A stretch of DNA of 64,000 nucleotides from the NCBI GenBank assembly GCA_008694505.1, contig VZDJ01001247.1, positions 434,001-498,000 of the forward strand, in the 5' to 3' direction. Shown here piece by piece: positions 49,111 through 59,928 of this stretch. A program made the position numbers and the translations under genes. How positions within the stretch are numbered: position 1 is the stretch's first letter; the number at the start of each line of letters is the position of its first letter. Origin of the DNA: Cyanoderma ruficeps. Lineage: Eukaryota > Chordata > Aves > Passeriformes > Timaliidae. The notes below the pieces were generated by a model, which saw only the letters and a list, made by a program, of their open reading frames with translations, was not told the DNA's origin and did no database searches.

Positions 49111-49465
49111 CATAGAGTGCCACAATGGTTTGGGTTGGGAGGGACCTCAATGCCCACCCAGTGCCACCCTCTGCCATGGGCAGGGACACCTTCCACTAGC
49201 CCAGGTTGCCCCAAGCCCTGTCCCACCTGGCCTTGGACACTTCCAGGATCCAGGGGCAGTCACAGCTTCTCTGGGCACCCTGTGCCAGGGCCTCATCACC
49301 CTCACAGGGAACAATTCCTTCCAAAAATCCCATCTAACCCTGGACCTCCTTCAGCTTAAGGCCGTTCCCCTTGTCTTGTCATTCCATGACTGTTTCCAAA
49401 GTCTCTCTCCAGCTCTCCTGGAGCCCCTCCAGGTACTACTCTTCTCCCACCTCAGGCAGGTTTCC
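49111..49465 (-). mobile_element. CR1 LINE 3' region, minus strand
   Basis: 'catagagtgccacaatggtt', 'tctgccatgggcagggacac', 'ccttggacacttccaggatc', 'ccctgtgccagggcctcatc', 'cttgtcttgtcattccatga', 'tctctctccagctctcctgg'. About 355 bp. It passes from the 3' UTR into the ORF2 end and stops just before a perfect hairpin. Confidence 0.93.
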
Positions 49466-49470
49466 ACACC

Positions 49471-49516
49471 TGTTTTCCTCCCACCTCAGAGTGTTTGTTA
49501 AGGTGGGAGGAAAACA
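49471..49516. repeat. Perfect hairpin, 16-bp arms
   Basis: TGTTTTCCTCCCACCT at 49471-49486 and its exact complement at 49501-49516, separated by 14 bases. Further pairing continues outward (CCTG with CAGG) after a two-base offset. It sits at the 5' limit of the CR1 homology. Confidence 0.9.
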
Positions 49517-49937
49517 CAGGCTCCAGATCTGCAGACGTTGTCTCAAGGGACAGAGCAGCAATAGATGCTCCTTTGGGGAATGTTTTTTTTTCCCCCCCCA
49601 AAATAGCCCCTGATTGCTAGCTTTGGCTGGATAAGGTCTCCTATGGAACTACCACAGTGACAGTAAGGACTACCTGGGCTATTTTTCAAGACGTGGAAGT
49701 TGATTTTAGCTTACATCCAAACTCACCTTTCTGCAATCATAAATCTTGGATCAATTTTAATGATTCCAGTAAATTGGTTAATCATTCCTTGACAGGAAAA
49801 TTGACTGCTCCCTTTTATTATTCCAGCATGTTCTCACTCCAGCTATTTCCACATATCATGTGTAATTTTCTACAATATTTTCTACAACTTCTTTAACATG
49901 AAATATTTAAGACTTTTTTTAAAGTATGGTATCAAAT

Positions 49938-50030
49938 ATCATAGAATCATTTATATTGGAAAAGACTTTCAAAATCCATGAGTTCAACTGTTAACCGAAT
50001 ACTGCCCAGTCTACCACCTGAACTGTGTTC
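49938..50030 (-). mobile_element. CR1-type 3' tail, minus strand
   Basis: 'atcatagaatcatttatatt', 'ggaaaagactttcaaaatcc', 'agttcaactgttaaccgaat', 'actgcccagtctaccacc'. This matches the older CR1 ends that continue into 'caacccaacactgccaagtc'. Confidence 0.75.
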
Positions 50031-52204
50031 TCCTTGTTTTTACTCCATTAGAAATATTTTTAAATGTATCCTGTTTCAACTATGATGCAGTTTGCAAAAA
50101 TTCTCTAGAGGTAAGAACATTGTCCTGTATGCAGTGTGTGAAAAAGCCAATTGTCTCCAATGAACACAACCCAATGCATTTTTCTATAGGATTTCATGTG
50201 AACAAAAATTTTATTTTTAAAAGAAATTCAGTGATCAATTAGCTGTGTAGTTTACTACATGACTCCCTGACATTTTCCTTCTAAATCTAGTCTAAAATGA
50301 ATGTAAGCACCAAGACTAAACAGTTCACCTGATTACTGGTTTCTTAAGAGCTCCACAGAAGTTAAATATAATTTTAACATAAAACTAGTAAATATAATAC
50401 ATTTTTTAGTAAATATAATTTCAAAGTCCATGAAGTCCAAGAAAATACATGTAGAAATTCAGAACGGACCTGGCACCTGGGGAGAAAAAAATAAAATTCA
50501 AAAAAATACATATTTTTCATTCATGAGAAGACTCAGGAATCAGTTCCTCTTACAACTGTTTTAAGCCACAGAACCACAAGGATATTTCTCCCCTCAAGTG
50601 TGTCTGTGCTTTGCAAAATCTCTACATTTGTTGAAGAATGATTGATTGGATGTCATTGGAAAGCACAAATATTCCAGTTATGATAATTTGTTATTTCCTG
50701 ATCAACTGATTCAAACAAAACATGTTGTATAATTCTTTCAGATTTATTACCGGTTAAATTTCATTAATTGGATTTGTTTGATGTGAGCCAAGTTTTGATG
50801 GAATCACTCTGTAGGAACAAACCAGGACTGCCATGGAATTTTATCTCACTTCCAGTTGCACAGTTCCTTTGTCTATTTTTCCCTTCAGTGTCTCCTGCTG
50901 TGGATATTTCTGGAGCAAACAAGGCAGTGTTATCATACCTCTGTTATGATTTAATTAATGGAGCAGGAGAAACCTTGTACCTCTTAGGAACGTTTTGTTA
51001 GAATTTTAATTTTCCGTCAGGCTTGTGTGTGTGTGTGTTTTGTTAATTGGTTTGGGGTTTATTTTGTTTTTCAAAGTAAATGAGAATGAGAAGGGTCATT
51101 CTGTGGCACAAAGTGGCCATGGATAAGATGGATAAGAGATATTCCAGTGGAGCCCAGATTAAAACACTCCAGAGAAAGGACCAAGCAATGGAAGAAAATC
51201 AGTTGGGTTGAGAGTAATATCTGAAGTTTCTGCAGAGGGGAGCTTTTGGAATCAAAAGATTCCAAAAAAAGATTTCCAAATCAAAGATTTAAATAAACAT
51301 TTTAGTTAAAAACACTAAAAATCAACTTGCCTGACTGCTCCAAGTATTAACTGCAGAAAGAAGCAATGTCCAGTGCTTAGTGGTTGTCCTGCCCACTATC
51401 TTCCACTTGATCATTGGGTTCCTTCTTTTTCAATGTGCCTGATTCATTCTATGAGGAAAGAGAGCAACACACATTTTCCCCCAAAATAAATAATATTAAA
51501 TATACTAAATATATTCCCAGTTGTGTGGCTCTCAGGTACTTAATTATCAGAATTATTGCTTTTAATGATATAAAGTGTGGTAGAAATATTTGCTGTCCAA
51601 CTGGCTCTTAGAAAAATTAGAATAACACTGAATCCAATATGGTTTTGAAATATTTTCTCATATTAATCCATATGAGAAATTCAGCATATGGAAATGCTGG
51701 ATTAAGAAACAGTAATCTCTTGATTTTTCTTTTAGTTTGATTTTGATATTGAAATAGCTGTGAAATATAACTTTTCACTTTTTATACATCTTTGATGACT
51801 GATTTAGGAACAAACTCTCATATATGAAGTAGCACTCTTGCAATATTCTGGATGCAAGCTGCAAATATAATAAGAATATCAATGATTAATTGAGAAATCC
51901 AGAAAAAGCTGACAGTGAGGGAGGACTTAAGAGTAGGAGGGTGAGTAGGAATCAGTGATTATGACCTGATTGCATTTGTAATCAAGAGAGAAGAGGTGGC
52001 CTGTACTTGTAATACGGTATAGCTGTATTAGCCCGGCAGGTAGGTTAAATTCCCATTTCCATGGGAAATTAGAAATTAAAATTATCAGAAGAGATAAAGA
52101 ACCTGAATAAAACAGAACTTTTTTGAAACCAGTGGAAATAACTTAGGAAATCTCTCCATGCTTTTTAGGAGGAGCCAGTGTGTTCTTGGTTTGGGTATGA
52201 CTTC
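50031..52204. other. Unique non-coding DNA
   Basis: A small hairpin (TTCTCATAT...ATATGAGAA) lies near 51655-51678. No exon or other repeat supported. Confidence 0.5.
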
Positions 52205-52545
52205 ACGGAATCACAGAATCACGGGATCATTAAGGTTGGAAAAGATCTTCAAAACGACCAAATCCAACTTTTGACCAAACCCCAGCATGCCCACGAAAAC
52301 ATTCCATGTAGTGCCACTTCCAGTCATTCCTTGGACACATCCAGGGATGGGAACTCCAGCATGTCCCTGGGCAGTCCCTTCTAACACCTGAGCACCCTTT
52401 CAGTGACCTTTTCCTGATCTCCAACCTGACTCACCCCTGGCCCAGCTTGAGGACATTTCTCATTCTCCTGTCCCTGGGAGCAGAGCCTGACCCCACCCTG
52501 GCTGCCCCCTCCCTCCAGTCAGGGAATTATGGAGAGCAATAAGCC
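52205..52545 (-). mobile_element. CR1 LINE 3' region, minus strand
   Basis: 'cggaatcacagaatcacggg', 'aaggttggaaaagatcttca', 'cttttgaccaaaccccagca', 'ctccagcatgtccctgggca', 'cccctggcccagcttgagga'. The same subfamily as the CR1 at 26230-26533, which shares 'cttttgacca'-type and 'gcatgcccac'-type words. Confidence 0.9.
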
Positions 52546-53114
52546 TGTGCAGGTCTGCTCAGTTTCTTCACATAGCAGACACCAGAGTATTATTTATTGT
52601 GAGCAAGCAGTCCAGAAATTTACTCTCAAAAATTAAGAACTGAAAGCATAGCTGTGGGACAGGATTAGAATGTGGGACAGAATTAGAATGTCTCAGCTAG
52701 AGGTGAGCTACAATAATAGTTTGTCCAACTGCAGCTGCAGCAATCTGTGCAAGTAATTTCTGTGTTTTATGTATTTCAGAAGACACAGGTTAAACTGTTG
52801 ACAGCTGTAAAGAAACTGCAGCCTGTGAAGAGCCCAACCCGGAGCAGGTTTATCCAGCAGGATTGCCAACCATGGAAAAGACCATGCCTGAGCAAGGGAA
52901 AAGGGCATGAGGATGAAGGGCTGGCAGAGTGGAGCTGTCACAGTCCAACTGCAGCTCCTGTTCCCACCACCCCTGCAGCCCATGGGGGTAGGAGGCAGAG
53001 GGAAGGAGGGAAATTAAGCCAGGGAAAGGGTGTGGGGGAGGAAGGGGATGTAGTTTTTATCTGTTTCTCACCATCCAACTGTTTTTATTTGGTAATAAGC
53101 CAAAAGAAGGCAGA
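52546..53114. other. Non-coding DNA with a tandem doublet and an open frame
   Basis: A 17-18 bp unit 'gtgggacaggattagaat' is repeated twice at about 52653-52690. A 125-codon open frame at 52747-53124 follows a 'tgtatttcag' that could act as an acceptor, and 'ggggtaggagg' at about 52986 could act as a donor. The reading is low in hydrophobic core residues and unlike a known domain, so I do not call it an exon. Confidence 0.4.
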
Positions 53115-53345
53115 TTTAGAGTAGATATTGGGAGAAATTTGTTCCCTGTGAGGGTGGGGACACGCTGGCACAGGGTGCCCAGAGAAGCTGTGGCTGCCCC
53201 TGGATCCCTGGAAGTGTCCAAGGCCAGGCTGGACAGGGCTTGGGGCAACCTGGGCTAGTGGAAAATGTCTCTGCCCATGGCAGGGGGTGGCACTGAATGG
53301 GCTTTAAGGTCTCTTCCAACCCAAATCCAGGATTCCGTGATTTTT
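53115..53345 (+). mobile_element. CR1 LINE 3' region, plus strand
   Basis: 'tttagagtagatattgggag', 'ttccctgtgagggtgggga', 'gtgcccagagaagctgtggc', 'ccaaggccaggctggacag', 'ctgcccatggcagggggtgg', 'aatccaggattccgtgattt'. About 230 bp, well preserved. Confidence 0.95.
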
Positions 53346-54609
53346 TCATCCGTGATGGACATTGGTAAATGGGCTCCATGTCTTTATCTTGACTCATGAA
53401 CTTTTTCACCTTATTTTCTCACCCTGTGCTGTTGTTGGGGAGGCAGAAGAGCAAGAAAGCTCCTGGTGAGTGTAAGCTCAGCTCAGTAAGATCAGCTCAC
53501 CCCAAGTGCACACCAAATTCTCTCAGACTTCAGGTGGAAATTCCGTACAGTCCTACAATGTATAAATAAGGCTGTGGAACGTGAAAAAACATGACCTGGC
53601 AAACCATTTGTAACACAGACCAACCAAAATGGTGCTAAATAATCAAAATCCAGTTCAGACCACGTCGTCAAGGGGACAAAACATGAGATCACAGATATAT
53701 ATTTTGTATATTTGCTGTATATTTCATTTCTCATTTGAATAAGGATGCCAATGTAGAAAGAGCATAAATTAAGGAAATAACTCTAAATTGGCGGTGCATC
53801 AAAGAATTAACTGATCTCTGCTTCTGAAGTTTCTGTTTTGCACAATAACCTGCAGTGAAATGACTTCACACATGTGAAAAGCTTATTCACTTCAGTAAAT
53901 GTCACGATCTTAATACTGTCACTTTTCAAACACTATTATATCATAAAATGTACAGAAAATAATAAGGCTGTTTTATAATTAGAACTATGCAGGATCACCA
54001 TCTCAGATTACTCATTTGCCTGAACATTCCTTTACCACCAACTGTCTGTGCGACATTTGAATGTCACAAAGCCCCTGTTATTAATATTTGCACAGTAGTG
54101 TGGAATAATAGTTTGTACATTTGCAATGAGCTCTTCTGAGATCCCACGTAAGCCCCAGATATGCTCAGCTCCCTGCAGAGTCAGGCATTGGCCTTAGGAC
54201 TGGATAAACAGCTCCAGAGAAGGGGTAGGTTCAGGTTTTTAGGGGGAAGAGAACCACCTGAGGTATAAATAAAAGAACTCAGAGGTATAAATCAGCTGAA
54301 AAAAAATACATAAAAAGGTCGCAAGAATAGAGGCAATGAGAAGAAAGACAAAGCCTCAGATGTCACAAGGTATTACATCCCCCATTAATTTGCTCCAGAC
54401 CCACAGAGTGAAGGGACAAGGTTTAAACAGGGAAAAAGAATGGCAACCTGTTAGTCACCATCCTTTGGCTTTACAGCTTGATCTTAGGCCTCAGAGAGCT
54501 GGGCTTTAGCATAGGTGGTGGAAAATGATCCTAAATGGGTAGAACGGATATGTGCCTGAAGACATGTGCCTACAGTTTCATGTTCTAGTGCATATAGAGA
54601 TCCTTCCTG
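53346..54609. other. Unique non-coding DNA
   Basis: Nothing recognisable. Confidence 0.5.
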
Positions 54610-54700
54610 CACAGAATCACAGAAACACAGAATACTCTGACTTGGAAGAAACCCACGAAGATCATCAAAGTCCAGCTCCTGGCCTGCTTTAACATACTAC
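54610..54700 (-). mobile_element. CR1-type 3' tail, minus strand
   Basis: 'cacagaatcacagaaacaca', 'gaatactctgacttggaaga', 'acccacgaagatcatcaaag', 'tccagctcctggcc'. A short end fragment of an older CR1-type element. Confidence 0.75.
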
Positions 54701-54727
54701 AAGTGGACTCTTTTTGGATCTTCAGCT

Positions 54728-54762
54728 CTTTTCCTTTTCCTTTTCCTTTTCCTTTTTTTTTC
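54728..54762. repeat. (TTTTCC)n microsatellite
   Basis: Four to five TTTTCC units followed by a T-run. Confidence 0.9.
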
Positions 54763-55514
54763 TTAATTTATTTTTAAAATTTTTGGGTTTAATTGAGCTT
54801 TTACAGCATTTGTCGATGGAGAATCCCAGGCTCTGGAGTGACATTATTGTCCAAGATAAGGAATGGCAATAGATTGGTTTATGCAACTGAATATATTCCA
54901 CAATAGATTTTTTTTTTTGTTTTTTTAATTTGTTAGCAGCTGTTTGCAGCGTAAGAAGTCCTGTTCTGTATTCACTTTTAACAGGCTACTACTGGAAAAC
55001 TTTGTGTTAATTCAGGAAATGTTAAGGCTGCACCTGCCATGCTTCTACTGTGAATTCTTATCACTTTGACAAATACCACCAGAAACCTAGAAACAAGTGA
55101 GTTTTCACTAATGTTTCTTCTTTAACAAGAAAGTCCTAAGGCTTGTTTACTGGGTGGAAGATCTAGATGTAAAACTTGTGCAATTTGTCTCGGCATGTAC
55201 CTACATGCTTGACAAATTTACTGCTATAAATACGATAAATATCTGCAAGCAGTAGTGGGAAGTGGTGAACAAAAGAAATGTTTTCCATAAATCATGCATT
55301 TAAAAACGAACACACCTTTTTCCTTCCGTGTATCTTGTTTAAAAAACGCAACAATAATTCATTAAATCTTTTAAGTCAAAGAACTTTTTTCCTTGTGGAC
55401 ATCCAGCTTAGCTCTTTCTAATGTCTTACTACAAACATGTATTAATTTCAGATTAACACCCACACATGATCTTATTTTATTTCCAAGATATAGATTAAAA
55501 TGGCACAGGGAGGG
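54763..55514. other. Unique non-coding DNA
   Basis: Contains a T-run at about 54908-54925 and nothing else that I can name. Confidence 0.5.
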
Positions 55515-55600
55515 ATTGTCAGGGTTCTGTGCAGGGCCAAAAGTTGGACTCAGTGATCTCTGTGGGTCCCTTCTAATTCAGAATATTCAGTGATTCCATG
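55515..55600 (+). mobile_element. CR1-type 3' end, plus strand
   Basis: 'gattgtcagggttctgtgca', 'agttggactcagtgatctct', 'gtgggtcccttctaattcag', 'atattcagtgattccatga'. This matches the CR1 ends of the 'ggactcggtgatccttgtggg' type. Confidence 0.75.
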
Positions 55601-56137
55601 AAAATAATAATAATAATTGATAACTGAAGTATTTATTACATGGAACTCTTTTAGTCTTCAAATAATGAACTTGAAAAATGAATGAAACAGAAGGAATGTC
55701 GAGCCTGTTGTCTCATGCATTATTTCACATGATGGAAAAACAGTTCCTTTAGAAGAAGGACCATTAGGAAATTTTTCCTGAAAAATCTTAACTTTGAAGG
55801 AGTAAAAATCCCTCATCTCTGGCATGGAAGAATATCTGATAGATTTTTTTTATTCAGACATCACACCAGAAAAAGATAAATTTTGTTCAAACCACAACAG
55901 AATTATTCTGAGGACTGAAAGTAATTTAAAAAAAAATTGACCCTCTCAAACTATTAATTGCCAAGTGCTAATTCCAGATGTTGCATATTTTGTATTTTAC
56001 CTTTTTAAAATAGCTGCTATTGAATGAAGATACAAACCAGCCAATCTCAGAAATGCAAAGTTTCTCAGGTTTTTAAAGTCACATTGCTAAAGGAATTTAC
56101 AAAATCTGTTAAGTAGTTCTTTTTCTGATCATCCATT

Positions 56138-56170
56138 GCTATGTATTTATAAGTACTATAAATACATAGC
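56138..56170. repeat. Perfect hairpin, 14-bp arms
   Basis: GCTATGTATTTATA, a 5-base loop (AGTAC), then the exact complement. AT-rich. Confidence 0.9.
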
Positions 56171-56764
56171 TTTTAATTCAACATACTTTCTATCTGCTTT
56201 ATCTGGGATGTTTCCTTTCTTTTTCCAGACAAACATTAGGAATCTTACACAGCTCCTACTCCTTGTGACAAAGTGCCACTAAAAATCTGCAGGAAAATTT
56301 AACCGGATTTTGAGTCTGCATAGGGAACTCTTTGCAAGTAAAGTTCTCAGCAACCAGAAAATTAACTAATTTCCTTTTGTTGTCAATATTTCACGGTAAT
56401 TTTGATTTGTGACTTCACTTTTTCTTTTTAATTTAAAGCAGTGTTTTTTCTCCCATGCGTATGATGTATTATCTTTTCTTTAACTCGCAGATCTCTACTT
56501 TGCATTATGTTTCTGTCATTCCTGATGTGTTTCACTTTGCTGTAGGCCGCGGGGTGGGAATAAAGCCTGTTGGAAAGACTTGCCATACCATTTCCCACAT
56601 GGGTATTTCTGATCAAGCCTGAAGTGATATTTAAATGTCTTCTCTTCTTCCAGTTTCATAATTCTTTTTCTGAAGCAGAACATTAAATGACATTTTAATG
56701 TAGCCCAAAAGAGTCTCAAGAACTGTCGTTATCTTTGGAGGTGCTGAAGGAAGCAAAGTGCTGC

Positions 56765-56815
56765 CTTTTCAGAAGGACCTGGACAGGCTGGAGAGGTGGC
56801 AGAGAGGAACCATCT
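56765..56815 (+). mobile_element. CR1 ORF2 fragment, weak
   Basis: 'agaaggacctggacaggctg' and 'gagaggtggcagagaggaac' resemble the CR1 ORF2 stretch that lies just before the 'aagttcaacaaggccaagtg' block. The match is under 60 bp. Confidence 0.45.
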
Positions 56816-57337
56816 GAAATCCAGTAAAGGTCCTTAAAATACAGGGATTTATTCTTGTTTAAATGTTTCTCCAGCTGCTTTAGCAACTCAAGGAATTTCT
56901 GTTGTTCTTAGCACTCCAAGTAAGAAATTACTCCCAGTTACAATTTTCTTGCTTTCCTTTCCCTTTTCTGTCTTTTTTGTTTTGTNNNTTTTTTTTTCCC
57001 TCAAGCAAGCCAGGTGTTTCCTAGGTCTTGGGAAATGTCCCATAGAAGAAGAATTCCACACACTGATGCATCATATACTTCACTCCTATTTCTTTGAAAT
57101 CACCTCCTTCTATGTATTCTGGGGCTCGAATTCAAATAGTTTGGAAAGACTTTACAAAACCAGAAATGAACCACGATTCAAATTCTGAGTGAAGTTTCTT
57201 GCTCAAGAAACCATCTGTGTTAACTTAAGCATATCTGGTGCCAAATCATGGCAACGTGATTCTATGAAATTCTGATTCATTCCCGTGACTCTAAAACTGT
57301 GGATTTAGTCAGATCTGACTGAGGGATCTGGTGAGAT

Positions 57338-57430
57338 TCTCTGGGCCTCCTGTACCAAGGCCTCACCACCCTCACAGAGAACAATTTCTTCCTAAATGCC
57401 CATCGAACCTTTCCCTCCTCCACTGGGATC
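57338..57430 (-). mobile_element. CR1 LINE internal piece, minus strand
   Basis: 'ctgggcctcctgtaccaagg', 'cctcaccaccctcacagaga', 'acaatttcttcctaaatgcc'. The 3' end is missing. It is continuous with the flank that it shares with the CR1 at 35.9-36.1 kb. Confidence 0.8.
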
Positions 57431-57533
57431 TTCACCATTATTTCCTCTTGTAATTTCCCTGTTTAAACTGGAGTCATGTGAACATTTCAGCCATTTTTGA
57501 AATTCCAACAGCTCATCTCTGGAGATTTTTCCT
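57431..57533 (-). repeat. Shared 5'-side flank of CR1 (copy 2)
   Basis: 'ttcaccattatttcctct', 'gaacatttcagccatttttg', 'ccaacagctcatctctggag' correspond in order to 36078-36186, at roughly 80% by eye. The similarity ends after 'gagattttt' at both sites. Confidence 0.7.
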
Positions 57534-57559
57534 TTGCTTCCTGTACTGTATGAGTTCTC

Positions 57560-58100
57560 TTCTGGTTTTCTCTGCATTATAAAGGCCTGGGCTGGGAGGG
57601 GGGTGGGGACACCAAGTCCCTGTGACTTGTGGCACAAGGCCTTTGTTTGATGCAAAAACCCCTTTATTTGTGTCCAGTTCTCCTCCTAGAGAGCTGCCCT
57701 GGCACAGAGATCATTCTGCAGCATCTCTGCAGGAAGGAGTGCCCTCAGCTCTTGCTGCCTGGGTGAAAATCTCCTGAGCCAGCGAGCCTGAGAGAGGCCG
57801 TGCTTGGCAACCCCCATTGTCCAGCTGCCAACTGCAGGATGCCACAGTCTGCCCCACTGGACACTGCCTGTCCTTGGGGTTCCTGCCAAAGCAGCTCTTG
57901 GTTTGTCTGTGCAGCCTCAGGCTCCTGCTTGCTCCCAAAGGAGCAATCGGCAGGAGGTGTGTGCAGAGCTGCCCGGGCTCCCTGAGCAGCCTGGCAGGAG
58001 CTGCAGCACACGGGGTGGGAACCCAGCCCTGGGAACGTCTTGGTGCTGGCAGAGAGGGGAGTGGCGTGGGCTGAAAGGCTCCGTGTTTGCCAGGGTGTCC
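57560..58100. other. GC-rich block of unknown origin
   Basis: About 540 bp, clearly richer in G and C than anything around it, between two minus-strand CR1 parts. It has several overlapping open frames in both directions, which is expected from low stop-codon density and is not evidence of a gene. A TATAAAGG is on the plus strand at about 57578 and an AATAAAG on the minus strand near 57670, so signals do not agree on one LTR orientation. With the 58101-58210 flank it may be the body of an unnamed repeat. Confidence 0.5.
57589..57608 (+). other. G-quadruplex motif
   Basis: GGGCTGGGAGGGGGGTGGGG has four or more runs of three G with loops of one or two bases, the classic G4 pattern. Confidence 0.85.
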
Positions 58101-58210
58101 CAAAGGAAAAGGGAAAATCCTCCTGAACTCAGGCAAAGGGGAACTGCAGCCCACTGAGGTGGGTGCTGAGCACCTCCAGCACCAATCTGGTGCTAAGGAG
58201 CTGAGCCATG
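58101..58210 (-). repeat. Shared 3' flank of CR1 pair B (copy 2)
   Basis: Complement of 29281-29391 with only a few differences. It directly follows the CR1 tail on the minus strand. Confidence 0.8.
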
Positions 58211-58545
58211 AAATCCCAGAATCTCAGAGTAGTTTGGGTTGGAAAGAACCTTAAAGCCCATCCAGTGCCACCCCCTGCCATGGGCAGGGACACCTTCCAC
58301 CATCCCAGCTTGCTCCAAGTCCTGTCCAACCCAGCCTTGGACACTTCCATGGATCCAGGAGCAGCCACAGCTTCTCTGGGCACCCTGTGCCAGGGTGTTC
58401 CCACCATCACAGGAAAGGATTCCATCTAACCCTGCCCTCTGGTAGTTTTAAGCCATTCCTCCTTGTCCTGCCCCTCCAAGCCTTTGCAAATTGTCTCTCT
58501 CCATTTTTCTGATGGTTTCCTTCATGTACCAGTACTTTCTCGTGA
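58211..58545 (-). mobile_element. CR1 LINE 3' region (pair B, copy 2)
   Basis: 'tcccagaatctcagagtagt', 'ttgggttggaaagaacctta', 'ccccctgccatgggcaggga', 'ccttggacacttccatgg', 'ccctgtgccagggtgttccc', then the ORF2 end to 'ctttgcaaattgtctctc'. It reaches about 200 bp further 5' than copy 1. Confidence 0.93.
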
Positions 58546-59928
58546 CTGTAGCTCATTTTTTAGAAACAGATTTCTTTTTCCTGAAAATAGTGAAAAGAAA
58601 AAAGTAAGGGAAAATAAATTTTTGGTGAAAAAGTTCATAGGAATAATTTCCAGATTTTAAAATTTTGATTCTGGAGTGGTATCAATTGCTATTTTTTCAA
58701 AAGAGATATCAATCTAATAGTCTAGGTAGTTTAAAAAGAAACCTGAGTTTTCAACTTTAAAATTACATTAATCTTTCAATGCCCTCAATTTCTGTGCTCT
58801 CATTTACTTTAATTTGGCTGAGACTTGTGAAGTCAGTGGCAATATTTCAGTGTAAGAAATTTATAGAATTTAGCTCTATGGGAACTTCTTTAGGAAGTCC
58901 CCATTCTTTGCTATTTTGTGAAATGGCTGCATTCAGTTGTTGCTTAGCCAAAAAAGCAAATTTCAGTCAACTTTCAAAGAGCCTGGACAGTGACAAAAGA
59001 AACAGCTTCTCATATTAATGTCAGGTATGAAATAGAAAAGGTGACAGTTAAAAAAAAAAGTTTTCTGACCATATCCCAATTTAAATAAAGAAAAAAAAAG
59101 AAAAAAAAGAAAGAAAAAAGAGTTTATGCACCTCCTTGTGCCATAGAAAATTTTCAAAATGAAAAAAAACTGTTTGAGGCAAAACAGGGAAAAACCTCTC
59201 AACAATGTACTTGCCCTAAGAGCTGTGGAAGTCTCCCCCTGACCTGTGGGCACACGCCAGGATTGGCACAGACACAGCAGGAAGGGAAGGAGTTGGGAAT
59301 CAGTTGCTCTGAGGAAGGAGCTTTTCCTCCTCCTATCCCACTACAGATGACACTTAACCCCTGGGAGGCAATTAATGTTGCTATTAGAAGTATTTTCAGA
59401 CTAATTATTTTCCTAGAGAAATGTCAAGATTCCTGCCATAGCCAACACAAACTTTTGTTTTTGTCCTGAATTACATCTAGCAGTTTGATAAAATGGCACT
59501 TCGGGGTTTGGGGGTAAGATTTTCAAAAGCACAAATGAGATGTGACTGTAACTCTAAATGCCTCTTTTTTCTTCCTTTTTTTTTTTAATGCTTTTGAAAA
59601 ATAACATTGTCTCTGCTTACAATCAATTAGTTTTCACTCTGTTACAAGTTCAATTAAATTCATCTGAACATCCATAGAAGTACTATTAGACATGTTGTTC
59701 AAAATATCAATTTTTTATTAAGCAAGTAACAGACATATAAAAGATTAAAAAATGAGATGCTTCTAATTATAAGACAGTTAATCCTTCATTAATGTTCCAC
59801 TGATTTCTAATTCTTAATGAATAGCAATTTTATGCTTTATCAAGGAAAAGTAAGTTGGCCTCAATGCTTCCATAATGGCAAGCTCCTGAAGACATTGTGA
59901 TTTCCCTTTTGTTCCTTCTGTGCTTCAG
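58546..59928. other. Non-coding DNA, possibly intronic
   Basis: Contains an A-rich tract at about 59086-59122. No repeat family was seen. If the next feature is an exon, this is intron upstream of it. Confidence 0.5.

Larger units (their letters stand above)
55601..57337. other. Unique non-coding DNA
   Basis: Holds the hairpin and weak CR1 piece listed next, and three N bases at 56986-56988 inside a T-rich tract. Confidence 0.5.

Noticed and set aside
52747..53124. 125-codon frame with possible splice sites at 52788 and 52986
   Set aside because: Basic and Ser/Pro-rich, no recognised domain, and the 3' part runs into CR1. The splice sites are average, so coding status is not supported.
57560..57680. 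LTR call for the GC-rich block
   Set aside because: TATAAAGG is on the plus strand but AATAAAG is on the minus strand, so the signals do not make one LTR in either orientation.
57711..58157. Frames of 117-147 codons on both strands in the GC-rich block
   Set aside because: Open in several frames at once, which indicates few stop codons by composition. No domain recognised.
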